In this document: positions 1 to 6,475 of the stretch, piece after piece
Layout: each line of letters begins with the position of its first letter
How positions within the stretch are numbered: the stretch's first letter is position 1
Assembly (NCBI GenBank): GCA_937868455.1
Contig: CALMMO010000104.1
Location: forward strand, 1-11,799
Direction of reading: 5' to 3'
DNA: 11,799 nucleotides
From: an uncultured Marmoricola sp.
Lineage (GTDB): Bacteria; Actinomycetota; Actinomycetes; Propionibacteriales; Nocardioidaceae
The notes under the pieces: generated by a model
The model's input: the letters and a program-made list of their open reading frames with translations, nothing else
What the model was told of the DNA's origin: nothing
Databases searched by the model: none
Made by a program: the position numbers and the translations under genes

Positions 1-1
1 C

Positions 2-934
2 GACGTGTTGGTCAACGGCCCCGATGAGGTCTACGTCGACTGCGGCCACGGGCTCCGATCGGTCGACGTCAGGTTGGGTGATGAGGAATCGGTGCGTCGG
101 TTGGCGCAGCGGCTAGCCGCCTCGGCCGGGCGCAGGCTCGACGATGCATCGCCGTACGTCGACGTGAGGCTGGCCGACGGCACCCGCTTTCACGCGGTCT
201 TGTCTCCACTATCGAGACCAGGCACCGCGCTGTCATTGCGCATCCCGCGGGCCAAGGTGTTCACCCTCGACGCGCTAGTGGAGGCAGGTGCGCTGCCTGT
301 CGAAGGTGCTCAACTTTTGCGTCAAGTGGTCGAGCAGCGGTTGGCGTTCTTGTTGTGTGGCGGCACGGGCTCTGGCAAGACCACCGTGCTCAACGCCATG
401 TTGAGTTTGGTGCCCACACACGAGCGCATCGTGATCGTTGAAGATGCCTCCGAGTTGCGACCCGATCACCCGCATGTGATTGGGCTCCAAGCCAGACCAG
501 CCAACATCGAAGGCTCCGGTGAGGTGACGGTGCGTGACCTGGTCAGACAGGCACTGCGGATGCGACCCGACCGACTGGTGGTCGGGGAGGTGCGCGGGGC
601 CGAGATCACCGATCTCTTGGCTGCGATGAACACCGGTCACGAAGGTGGTTGCGGCACTATCCACGCCAACTCTGCTGCTGACGTGCCCAGTCGGATCGAG
701 GGTCTCGGGTTGGCGGCCGGGCTGCCCCTGGCAGCGATTCAGGCCCAAATGGCCTCGGCCATTGACCTTGTTATTCACCTTGGACGATCTGAGGGGCAGC
801 GGGTGGTGCGTCAACTAGCGATGCTCGAGCGCACGGAGACCGGGGTGCAGATGCTGCCGGCCGTGGAGTTTGAGGCCGGCGCGATGAGGGAAGGTCCCGG
901 CGCCGACAGGCTGGCCAGGGCACTAAGCCGATGA
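2..934 (+). CDS. tadA: TadA/CpaF-type pilus assembly ATPase, 5'-truncated by window edge
   Basis: This is a cytoplasmic hexameric secretion ATPase (VirB11/CpaF family) that would power Flp pilus or pseudopilus assembly through TadB and TadC. Counting from the GTG at position 5, visible motifs are Walker A GGTGSGKT (residues 119-126), an acidic Asp-box segment IVIVEDASEL (142-151), Walker B with LVVGEVRGAE (191-200) and the His-box segment NTGHEGGCGTIHAN (209-222). The reading frame is open from base 2 and starts with D-V-L-V-N-G-P, which is family sequence from inside the N-terminal domain. The true start is therefore upstream of the window, and the GTG at 5 is probably an internal valine. 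Family members are usually about 350-400 residues, so some tens of residues are missing. The stop overlaps the tadB start (ATGA), implying translational coupling. The family call is firm; the exact substrate is inferred from the cluster. Confidence 0.95.
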   Translation, partial: DVLVNGPDEVYVDCGHGLRSVDVRLGDEESVRRLAQRLAASAGRRLDDASPYVDVRLADGTRFHAVLSPLSRPGTALSLRIPRAKVFTLDALVEAGALPVEGAQLLRQVVEQRLAFLLCGGTGSGKTTVLNAMLSLVPTHERIVIVEDASELRPDHPHVIGLQARPANIEGSGEVTVRDLVRQALRMRPDRLVVGEVRGAEITDLLAAMNTGHEGGCGTIHANSAADVPSRIEGLGLAAGLPLAAIQAQMASAIDLVIHLGRSEGQRVVRQLAMLERTETGVQMLPAVEFEAGAMREGPGADRLARALSR

Positions 935-1698
935 CGGTGTTGCTGGCCTCGCTGGGGGTGGGTGCTGCGGTCTGGTTATCGGGTCGGGCACGGCCACGGC
1001 TGTTGGGTCATCAGATCTGGCGGCATGCGCCGCTGGTGGGGGTGGGGTTAGCCACAGGCGTCGTCGTACTCCGCCTGGAGGGGCGGTGGCTCGTGATCGG
1101 GTTGTTCGCGGTGGCTCTGGCGGCCGCAGTGCGTTGGCTGGTTCAACGACGTCGAGCGGCCAAACGCACTGCTGAAGGACAAGAGCGGGTGTTGAGGCTG
1201 TGCGAGGCGTTTGCGGCTGAACTCGCGGCTGGCCTTCCTCCGCTCCGCGTCGCTGAGCGGGCCGGCGCGGAGTTCGCCGAGTTCGCAGAGTTGGCCCAGG
1301 CAGTGCGTGTGGGAGCCGAGGTGCCTGCGACCTTGCGTCGAATGGCGCTGGTTCGCGGACACGGAGATCTGAGGCTGGTCGCTGCGGCTTGGGAGGTTGC
1401 CGGGCGATCGGGATCGGGACTCGCCGAGGTGATGAGTCGCATGGCCCAGGCAATCGCACAACGACGCGCAACCGCGGCGTTGGCCGACGCCGAGCTAGCG
1501 AGCACCCGAGCAACTGCGGGGCTGATGGCCGTGCTGCCGGTGGGCACGTTGGCGTTGGCGGGATCGCTGGGAGGAGACCCAGTCGGGTTCCTGACGGGCA
1601 CCACGCCCGGCCTGATCTGTCTAGGCGCTGGCTTAGGACTGGTCGTGGCTGGTCTGGCCTGGTTGCAGCACATCGAGGCATCTGTGGGTGGTCCGTGA
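931..1698 (+). CDS. tadB: TadB-like inner-membrane platform protein (type II secretion F domain)
   Basis: This 255-residue integral membrane protein is one half of the inner-membrane platform of Tad-type machines, which couples ATP hydrolysis by TadA to pilin extraction from the membrane. Hydrophobic segments lie near residues 34-47, 52-70, 193-213 and 224-247. A cytoplasmic helical T2SF domain lies between them, about residues 85-190, including the GLPPLRVAER and AWEVAGRSGSGLAEVM stretches typical of the family. It starts at the ATG that overlaps the tadA stop in ATGA. Its stop overlaps the GTG of the next gene in GTGA. Neighbours and the paired TadC-like gene support the assignment better than sequence alone, because actinobacterial TadB proteins are short and divergent. 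Confidence 0.88.
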   Translation: MTVLLASLGVGAAVWLSGRARPRLLGHQIWRHAPLVGVGLATGVVVLRLEGRWLVIGLFAVALAAAVRWLVQRRRAAKRTAEGQERVLRLCEAFAAELAAGLPPLRVAERAGAEFAEFAELAQAVRVGAEVPATLRRMALVRGHGDLRLVAAAWEVAGRSGSGLAEVMSRMAQAIAQRRATAALADAELASTRATAGLMAVLPVGTLALAGSLGGDPVGFLTGTTPGLICLGAGLGLVVAGLAWLQHIEASVGGP

Positions 1699-2408
1699 CC
1701 GCGGGCATCGCGTTGCTTGTCGCACTCGCCTGCGCCCTGGCGTTTCGTGGTGCGCCGCCCATGCAGCAACCTCGTGCGGGACCGGTCAAAACCTCCACGA
1801 GCACCTCGCTGCTCACTCGGTTAAGGGCGCCGCTTGCCGGACTTGCTGGTGTCGCGGGGTGGACGTTCTTTGACGGCTCCGTTGGTGTCGGGGCCGGCCT
1901 CATTGCTGGCTGGGTGACCTGGAGAGTGTTGAGCAAAGTCGAAAGCCCGGGAGCGGTTCAGTGGCGCGAACGATTGATCGCCGATGTGCCCGTTGCCATC
2001 GACCTCTTGGTGGCTGCTCTCGAAGCCGGTGCAGCACCCGATCGTGCGCTGAGCCTGGTCGCACAGAGCATGGGTGGCCCCATCGAGGCGGAGTTTGTGG
2101 TGCCAGCGCGCCAACTGCGACTGGGGGCCAACCCAGTTGAGGTGTGGGGTCGCATGGCCGATCGCCCCCATCTGGGCGCACTAGGCAGTGCGCTGCGGCG
2201 AGCCAGCGAGACGGGCGCTTCTGTGGTGAGCGCGGGTCGTCGTCTAGCCGATTCACAGCGCGAAACGACTAAGGCCGCAGCCGAAGCGCGCGCAAAGAGT
2301 GTGTCGACCAAGGCTGCTGCGCCCTTGGGTCTGTTGATGCTGCCTGCCTTCGTGTTGTTGGGCATCGTGCCCTTGGTGGCCGGACTGCTCACGGCACTGA
2401 ATTTGTGA
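1695..2408 (+). CDS. tadC: TadC-like inner-membrane platform protein (type II secretion F domain)
   Basis: This is the second T2SF-domain membrane protein, predicted to partner TadB in the pilus assembly platform. With the GTG at 1695 it has 237 residues. Hydrophobic segments lie near residues 2-17, 46-78 and 209-236. The T2SF region is roughly residues 97-222, with the family-like patterns DVPVAIDLLVAALEAGAAPD and ALRRASETGASV. The frame stays open upstream to position 1389, but that part lies inside tadB. The GTG overlapping the tadB stop (GTGA) gives a hydrophobic N-terminus and is the natural start. A 141-nt non-coding gap follows before the pilin gene, the largest gap in this operon. Confidence 0.88.
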   Translation: MTAGIALLVALACALAFRGAPPMQQPRAGPVKTSTSTSLLTRLRAPLAGLAGVAGWTFFDGSVGVGAGLIAGWVTWRVLSKVESPGAVQWRERLIADVPVAIDLLVAALEAGAAPDRALSLVAQSMGGPIEAEFVVPARQLRLGANPVEVWGRMADRPHLGALGSALRRASETGASVVSAGRRLADSQRETTKAAAEARAKSVSTKAAAPLGLLMLPAFVLLGIVPLVAGLLTALNL

Positions 2409-2422
2409 GGGTTTGTGTCCAC

Positions 2423-2428
2423 AGGAGG
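2423..2428 (+). promoter_or_regulatory. Consensus Shine-Dalgarno AGGAGG with no clear gene of its own
   Basis: A perfect AGGAGG lies 15 nt after the tadC stop. The GTG at 2439 is 10 nt downstream and in frame with the pilin, with no stop between them, so a 37-residue N-terminal extension is formally possible. Only about 15 of 37 third codon positions from 2439 to 2549 are G/C, which is low for this genome and argues against coding. The element can pair with CCTCCT at 2463-2468, enclosing a 34-nt loop. It may be a remnant, a decoy ribosome site or a regulatory element. Confidence 0.35.
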
Positions 2429-2549
2429 CGCCAATTTAGTGACTCTCCACAGACTCAAAACTCCTCCTCGAATCGTGAGCCGATGCGATCGAAGCTTCAA
2501 CCGAGGCGAACCACGAAGGGGTCGCCCAACACATAGGAGTGATCAAACA

Positions 2550-2738
2550 ATGCACAACAACACACTGAGCCTGAGCTCAATTCGCAACGACGTTGGCACC
2601 ACGACTGCGGAGTACGCGGTGTGCACCGGGGCTGCCACTGGCTTTGGTTGCCTGCTCTACAAGTTCTTGACCAGCGAACAGGGCCAAGAGTTGATCCGCC
2701 TGATCTTCGGTGCCGTCAAGGGCATGTTGCCGTTCTGA
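2550..2738 (+). CDS. Flp-type pilin / DUF4244-like small pseudopilin
   Basis: This 62-residue protein is probably the structural subunit of the Tad fibre. It has a polar leader of 16 residues ending in D-V-G, then TTTAEY. The glycine followed by glutamate at +5 and tyrosine at +6 matches the Flp prepilin cleavage pattern G/XXXXEY, so a mature peptide of about 46 residues is predicted. A hydrophobic helix follows (AVCTGAATGFGCLLYKFL, residues 23-40), then an amphipathic tail ending in MLPF. Actinobacterial clusters of this type encode such proteins in this position, annotated DUF4244. The ATG at 2550 is preceded by AGGAG at 2535-2539, 10 nt away. Two cysteines (C25, C34) sit in the membrane-helix region. 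A strong hairpin follows the stop. No prepilin peptidase gene is in the window. Confidence 0.85.
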   Translation: MHNNTLSLSSIRNDVGTTTAEYAVCTGAATGFGCLLYKFLTSEQGQELIRLIFGAVKGMLPF

Positions 2739-2744
2739 TCTGTG

Positions 2745-2776
2745 GCTGGGGTGCCCGCAGGGTCGGGCGCCCCAGC
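2745..2776 (+). other. 13-bp hairpin between pilin and tadE
   Basis: GCTGGGGTGCCCG (2745-2757) pairs with CGGGCGCCCCAGC (2764-2776) across the 6-nt loop CAGGGT. It forms 13 pairs with one G-U wobble. The hairpin starts 6 nt after the pilin stop and ends 8 nt before the tadE Shine-Dalgarno. No T-run follows, so it is not a standard intrinsic terminator. Its position suits an RNA-processing or 3'-end-protecting element that keeps pilin mRNA more abundant than downstream mRNA. That role is inferred. Confidence 0.7.
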
Positions 2777-2797
2777 ATGGGTCGGGAGGTGAGACAC

Positions 2798-3160
2798 ATG
2801 GGTGTGAAGCGAACTGATCAAGGCACTGTGACCGCTGAATCAGTGGTGGTGCTGCCGGTGTTGGTGTTGGTGGCCGTGTCACTGAGCTGGCTGGTGAGTC
2901 TGGGCGTGGTCCAGATCAGGGCCGTCGACGCTGCCCGTGAGACAGCCCGCATCGTGGCACGTGGTGAGTCGTCTCAGAAGGGCATCTCAGTGGGGTCCCG
3001 GGTGGCGGCACCAGGAAGCACGATCAGCGTTTCGGTGGGGGAGCAGCAAGTCGTCGTACGAGTGGTTTCGAGGGTGCGTGGGCCGGGTCGACTCTTGGCC
3101 GCGCTTGGCTCTGTCGATCTCACGGCTCAGGCGATCGCAGCACGGGAGCCCGGACCGTGA
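2798..3160 (+). CDS. tadE: TadE-like pseudopilin
   Basis: This 120-residue membrane-anchored protein of the TadE family probably acts as a minor pilin in Flp fibre assembly. The short basic N-terminus MGVKRTDQG is followed by TVTAESVVVLPVLVLVAVSL, giving glycine 9 and glutamate 14 (G/XXXXE), the prepilin-like site reported for TadE-type pseudopilins. One transmembrane helix spans about residues 15-38. The rest (residues 40-120) includes the AVDAARETARIVARGE segment typical of TadE and a beta-rich tail, and would lie outside the membrane. The ATG at 2798 was chosen because GGAGG at 2785-2789 sits 8 nt upstream; an ATG at 2777 lacks such a site. The stop overlaps the next start in GTGA. Confidence 0.88.
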   Translation: MGVKRTDQGTVTAESVVVLPVLVLVAVSLSWLVSLGVVQIRAVDAARETARIVARGESSQKGISVGSRVAAPGSTISVSVGEQQVVVRVVSRVRGPGRLLAALGSVDLTAQAIAAREPGP

Positions 3161-3522
3161 ACGTTCGTTGCAAGCCAATTGCGGACGACAGTGGGGTGGG
3201 GTCGGTCTTTGCCGTGGCTTTGCTGGCTCTGTTGTGTTTCGTGGCTGTCGTTGCCGTCGGCATCTCAGGCATCGTGCTTACCCATCGTCGGGCCCAAAGC
3301 GCTGCCGACCTTGCTGCGCTGGCTGGCGCCAATGCAGTGCAGTTGGGTGGTCAAGCGTGCGACGCGGCACGGGCCATCGCCCGGTCAAACCGTGCAGAAC
3401 TGGTGACCTGCATCGTGGCCGCACAGTCGATCTCAGTGCAGGTGCACGTCGACGCGCCACCAGGCCTAGCTCGATTCGATCTGGGCACGACCGCACGGGC
3501 GCGCGCTGGCCCAGTCGAGTGA
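3157..3522 (+). CDS. TadE/TadG-like small secreted-pilus protein (helicase/secretion neighbourhood type)
   Basis: This 121-residue protein belongs by layout to the small TadE-like family that closes actinobacterial Tad clusters next to the DECH helicase (Rv3654c-like in mycobacteria). After a short polar N-terminus, a single transmembrane helix spans about residues 17-41. The pattern AQSAADLAALAGANAVQLGG (46-65) follows, the conserved Ala/Asp segment shared with TadG-type proteins. C68 and C85 flank the next helix and could form a disulfide outside the cell; this is inferred. Unlike the two upstream genes it lacks a glutamate five residues after the glycine, so cleavage by a prepilin peptidase is doubtful. 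The GTG start overlaps the tadE stop. The stop at 3520-3522 directly abuts the stop of the opposing gene. Confidence 0.8.
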   Translation: MNVRCKPIADDSGVGSVFAVALLALLCFVAVVAVGISGIVLTHRRAQSAADLAALAGANAVQLGGQACDAARAIARSNRAELVTCIVAAQSISVQVHVDAPPGLARFDLGTTARARAGPVE

Positions 3523-3918
3523 CTACTGAGTCGGGGGCACAGCCTGGTTGGAGTCCAAAGCGGCTTTCGCCTGGGCTGCCTCGGCTTGTGCGGCTTCCGC
3601 TTTTGCGATGGCTGCCTTCGCCGCCTCGGCTGCCTCTTTAGCTTCGGTCTGGCGAGTGGTCTCAAGTTCGCGATTGCGCGCGTCGAGTTCCTTCTGCTCC
3701 CTGCGGCGTGCCAAACGCCGGCTGATGCCAGCGCGGATCATCCAAAAGCCGAGCATCAGCACGACGGCAGTGAACACACCGGTCAAGAAGAGTTCGGCGG
3801 CCGTGAGTCGCATCGAGGCTCCGCCAATGGCGAGGAAGGCGCTTCCGTCTCCACCCATCACACCCAAGGCGATCATTAAGCCAGCAATAATCATGAGCAA
3901 AAGACCGGCCAAAATCAT
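3523..3918 (-). CDS. Hypothetical two-TM protein with Ala/Glu-rich coiled-coil tail
   Basis: I do not recognise a named family. The 131-residue protein has two hydrophobic helices (about residues 2-20 and 40-62) and a basic juxtamembrane stretch RRLARRREQK (67-76). A long charged helix of Ala, Glu, Lys and Gln (73-121) with repeated EAAQ/KAAL units predicts a cytoplasmic coiled coil, and the tail is short and Pro-containing. With positive charge after the second helix, both termini would face the cytoplasm. The start is supported by AGGAG (complement of 3924-3928) 5 nt upstream of the ATG. It lies 61 nt downstream of the helicase on the same strand, so the two may be co-transcribed, and it converges on the pilus operon with zero spacing. 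Small actinobacterial membrane proteins of this shape are common and uncharacterised. Confidence 0.75.
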   Translation of the reverse strand: MILAGLLLMIIAGLMIALGVMGGDGSAFLAIGGASMRLTAAELFLTGVFTAVVLMLGFWMIRAGISRRLARRREQKELDARNRELETTRQTEAKEAAEAAKAAIAKAEAAQAEAAQAKAALDSNQAVPPTQ

Positions 3919-3979
3919 GGTGACTCCTCAAGTCAGCCGCCCCTGTGGCGGTGGGGTGTTGCGACGGCAAGCCTAAGTG

Positions 3980-6403
3980 TCAGCTCTGCTGCTGAGGCGC
4001 ATTGGCCACAACAATCTTCAACAATTCGATGGCACCCGCCTTATCAAGTGGCGAGTTGCCGTTGCCGCACTTGGGCGATTGCACACACGAGGGGCACCCT
4101 TCGTCGCATTCGCACTCCGAGATCGCTGCGAGAGTGGCCCGCAACCACGACTGCGCAGTGTGGAAGCCGCGCTCGGCAAAGCCCGCCCCACCTGGATGCC
4201 CGTCATAGACAAAGACAGTGAGCATGCCGGTGTCGGGATGCATCGCGGTGGAGACTCCGCCGATGTCCCAGCGGTCGCAGGTGGCAAACAGGGGTAGTAG
4301 CCCAATCGCGGCGTGCTCGGCCGCATGCGCCGACCCGGGCAGGTCATGCTCGAAACCGTCGAGTGCGTGCTCAGGCACGGTCCACCAGATCGCCTTGGTC
4401 TGCAGTGACCTGGGTGGCAAATCGAGGGGGTGTTCGGCAAGCACCTCACCCCGCCGCGATTTCTTCAGATAGCTGGTCACCTGGTGGGTGACTTGCACCT
4501 CGCCGTAGGCCAACCGGATCGAGGACCAGACCTGATGCTGGCTCTCGCCGATGACGGCGATGTCGGTGATCTGGCGAGCGGTGGTGGAGTAGTCGACTTC
4601 TGCTCGGGTGATGAACGCGACGTCGTCGGCAAGGTCGAGTTGTTCGACCACGAAGGTTTCGCCTTGATGCAAATAGATCGCACCTGTGTGCACGCTGGAG
4701 TGCGCTGAACTGGCATCAACGGTGCCGAGCAAGCGACCCGTGTCGGTTTCGACCAAGCGGACCGGCGCGCCACCGGTGGAGCGGATGTCAGCTAGATCGC
4801 TGGCGCGGGCACGGTCGGTCCAAAACCATCCTTGGGGACGTTTGCGCAAGAGTCCCTGCTCGACAAGGTCGTCGACGAGGGCAGGTGTCTGGGCGCCGAA
4901 CACGTCGAAATCAGCAGTCGTCAACGGGATCTCTGCTGCAGCTGTGCACAGGTGCGGACCGACGACGTAGGGATTTTCCGGGTCAAAGACTGTCGCTTCA
5001 ACAGGAGCATCGAGCAACGCTTCGGGATGGTGCACGAGGTAGGTATCGAGGGGGTCATCGCGCGCGACGAACACCCCCAAGGCGTTGCCGTGACCTCGCC
5101 CAGCCCGACCAAACTGCTGCCACATCGCCGCGCGAGTGCCAGGGAAGCCGCCGATCAACACCGCATCAAGGCCCGAGATATCGATGCCCAACTCGAGTGC
5201 GTTGGTTGCTGCCAAGCCGACGAGGGAGCCATCGCGCAGGGCTGCCTCGAGAGCTCGACGCTCCTCGGGCAGGTAGCCCCCTCGGTAAGCAGCCACTTTG
5301 TTGGCAAGCGCCGGGTCGACCTGGGCCAGATGTTGTTTGGTACCAAGGGCCACTCGCTCGGCGCCTTGGCGGGAGCGCACGAAGGCCAACGTGTGCACCC
5401 CGTCGATGACCAAATCAGCCAAGATGTCGGCCATCTCGGCGCCACTGGGGCGGCGCACTGGGGCATCGTTTTCACCTTTGAGATCGGTCAGCGGCGGCTC
5501 CCACAACGCCAAGGCAAGTTGACCGCGAGGGGAGCCGTCGCTGGTGACAGCAACCGTCGGCAAGCCGATCAATCGCTGCGCTGTCAGATCAGGGTCAGCC
5601 GCAGTCGCCGAGGCCAGGATGAACGTGGGGTGGGCGCCATAGGCAGCGCACACGCGGCGAAGGCGTCGAATGATTGCGGAGACGTGCGCGCCAAAGACGC
5701 CTCGATAGTGATGGCACTCGTCGATAACGACAAATCTCAGTGACTTGAAGAAGCTGGACCAACGCTGATGCGTCGGCAGCAACGAGCGATGCAGCATGTC
5801 GGGATTGGTCAAGATGTATTCAGAGTGGTCTCGGGTCCACTCCCGCTCTTCTTGAGTGGAGTCACCGTCATGAGTGCTGATGCGCACGCCCGTCTCAAGC
5901 CCACGCAAGCTCAGCGCCTGATCGTGAGCCAGTGCCTTCGTCGGAGATAGATAGAGCACGCCGGCGCCGCGCTGACCCTGACGACCACGCTCGTTGAGGA
6001 TCGTGGTGAGCGCTGGAAGTTGGAACGCCAGCGACTTGCCGCTCGCGGTCCCAGTGGCGACCACCACATGCTGCCCAGCAAAGGCGAGTTGGGCTGCCTC
6101 GGTTTGGTGAGCCCACGGTCGTGCAATGCCCCGGCGCTCCAGCGCCGTGAGTACGCCGGCGTGCACCCAGTCTGGCCAGTGCGAGAAGTCGGCTACCCGA
6201 GGAGGCACGACCTCAAGATGGGTCAACCGATCCTCACGACCAGCACTGGCAGCCAGGCGCTCCAGCGTTGCTCGGGGGTCGCCAGGATTCACGATCAGGA
6301 GTCTGTCAGGTGGCTCCGACAGTGATGTCACCTTGGTGAGGGGGCATGCGGCGCGCCTGCTGGGGCGGTCGACGTACCCCAATGCCACGGCAGGGCCGAT
6401 CAC
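3980..6403 (-). CDS. DECH-box superfamily 2 DNA helicase, MrfA/YprA-like with C-terminal Cys cluster
   Basis: This is a cytoplasmic ATP-dependent helicase of the actinobacterial 'helicase/secretion neighbourhood' family, related to MrfA/YprA, whose B. subtilis member acts in repair of mitomycin-type DNA damage. From the GTG at 6403 it has 807 residues. They include PWAHQTEA (about 96-103), Walker A ATGTASGKS (116-124), the DECH box in VVIDECHH (225-232), SAT motif III (265-267), LGIDISG (405-411) and motif VI QFGRAGRG (430-437). The DUF1998-like C-terminal region has cysteines 764, 766, 770, 773 and 779, a likely metal-binding cluster. The start is uncertain. GTG 6403 has GGGAG 7 nt upstream, and 20 of the next 23 third positions are G/C. 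Family similarity seems to begin only near residue 45, so GTG at 6331 or 6292 is possible; the frame extends to a TTG at 6421. Role here is inferred from homology. Confidence 0.92.
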   Translation of the reverse strand: MIGPAVALGYVDRPSRRAACPLTKVTSLSEPPDRLLIVNPGDPRATLERLAASAGREDRLTHLEVVPPRVADFSHWPDWVHAGVLTALERRGIARPWAHQTEAAQLAFAGQHVVVATGTASGKSLAFQLPALTTILNERGRQGQRGAGVLYLSPTKALAHDQALSLRGLETGVRISTHDGDSTQEEREWTRDHSEYILTNPDMLHRSLLPTHQRWSSFFKSLRFVVIDECHHYRGVFGAHVSAIIRRLRRVCAAYGAHPTFILASATAADPDLTAQRLIGLPTVAVTSDGSPRGQLALALWEPPLTDLKGENDAPVRRPSGAEMADILADLVIDGVHTLAFVRSRQGAERVALGTKQHLAQVDPALANKVAAYRGGYLPEERRALEAALRDGSLVGLAATNALELGIDISGLDAVLIGGFPGTRAAMWQQFGRAGRGHGNALGVFVARDDPLDTYLVHHPEALLDAPVEATVFDPENPYVVGPHLCTAAAEIPLTTADFDVFGAQTPALVDDLVEQGLLRKRPQGWFWTDRARASDLADIRSTGGAPVRLVETDTGRLLGTVDASSAHSSVHTGAIYLHQGETFVVEQLDLADDVAFITRAEVDYSTTARQITDIAVIGESQHQVWSSIRLAYGEVQVTHQVTSYLKKSRRGEVLAEHPLDLPPRSLQTKAIWWTVPEHALDGFEHDLPGSAHAAEHAAIGLLPLFATCDRWDIGGVSTAMHPDTGMLTVFVYDGHPGGAGFAERGFHTAQSWLRATLAAISECECDEGCPSCVQSPKCGNGNSPLDKAGAIELLKIVVANAPQQQS

Positions 6404-6422
6404 CCGTAGACTCCCGTGCAAC

Positions 6423-6446
6423 TCTGTGTCGGGTGCGAGACGCAGA
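6423..6446 (+). promoter_or_regulatory. Short hairpin in the hppA leader
   Basis: TCTGTGTC (6423-6430) can pair with GACGCAGA (6439-6446) over an 8-nt loop, giving 8 pairs with one wobble. It lies 20 nt before the hppA Shine-Dalgarno AGGAG (6467-6471). Between them is an unusually AT-rich stretch (6451-6466) that could also hold a promoter for either divergent gene. I found no convincing -35/-10 pair. It may be incidental. Confidence 0.3.
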
Positions 6447-6475
6447 CCCTGATTGCATATTGATATAGGAGAACC

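Noticed and set aside
923..1936. 337-codon open frame on the minus strand across tadB and tadC
   Set aside because: Pro/Arg-rich shadow typical of the complement of high-GC genes; tadB and tadC have proper overlaps and family features.
3560..3640. Short GC-rich DNA repeats that could suggest a repeat array
   Set aside because: They are the codons of the Ala/Glu/Gln coiled coil; irregular spacing and no CRISPR-like spacers.
3936..3952. CCGCC-N5-GGCGG hairpin between helicase and the small membrane gene
   Set aside because: Only five pairs and no T-run; too weak to call a terminator in high-GC sequence.
3548..3976. Plus-strand Ala/Ser-rich open frame opposite the two-TM protein
   Set aside because: Mirror of the coiled-coil repeat codons; the minus-strand gene has a strong ribosome site and sensible membrane topology.
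4832..5743. 303-codon open frame on the plus strand opposite the helicase
   Set aside because: Lies entirely within the helicase coding region and spans its conserved motifs; no recognisable domain and no ribosome site.
6401..6412. TAGACT upstream of hppA as a -10 box
   Set aside because: No acceptable -35 at 16-19 nt and it lies in the probable helicase start region; not strong enough to annotate.
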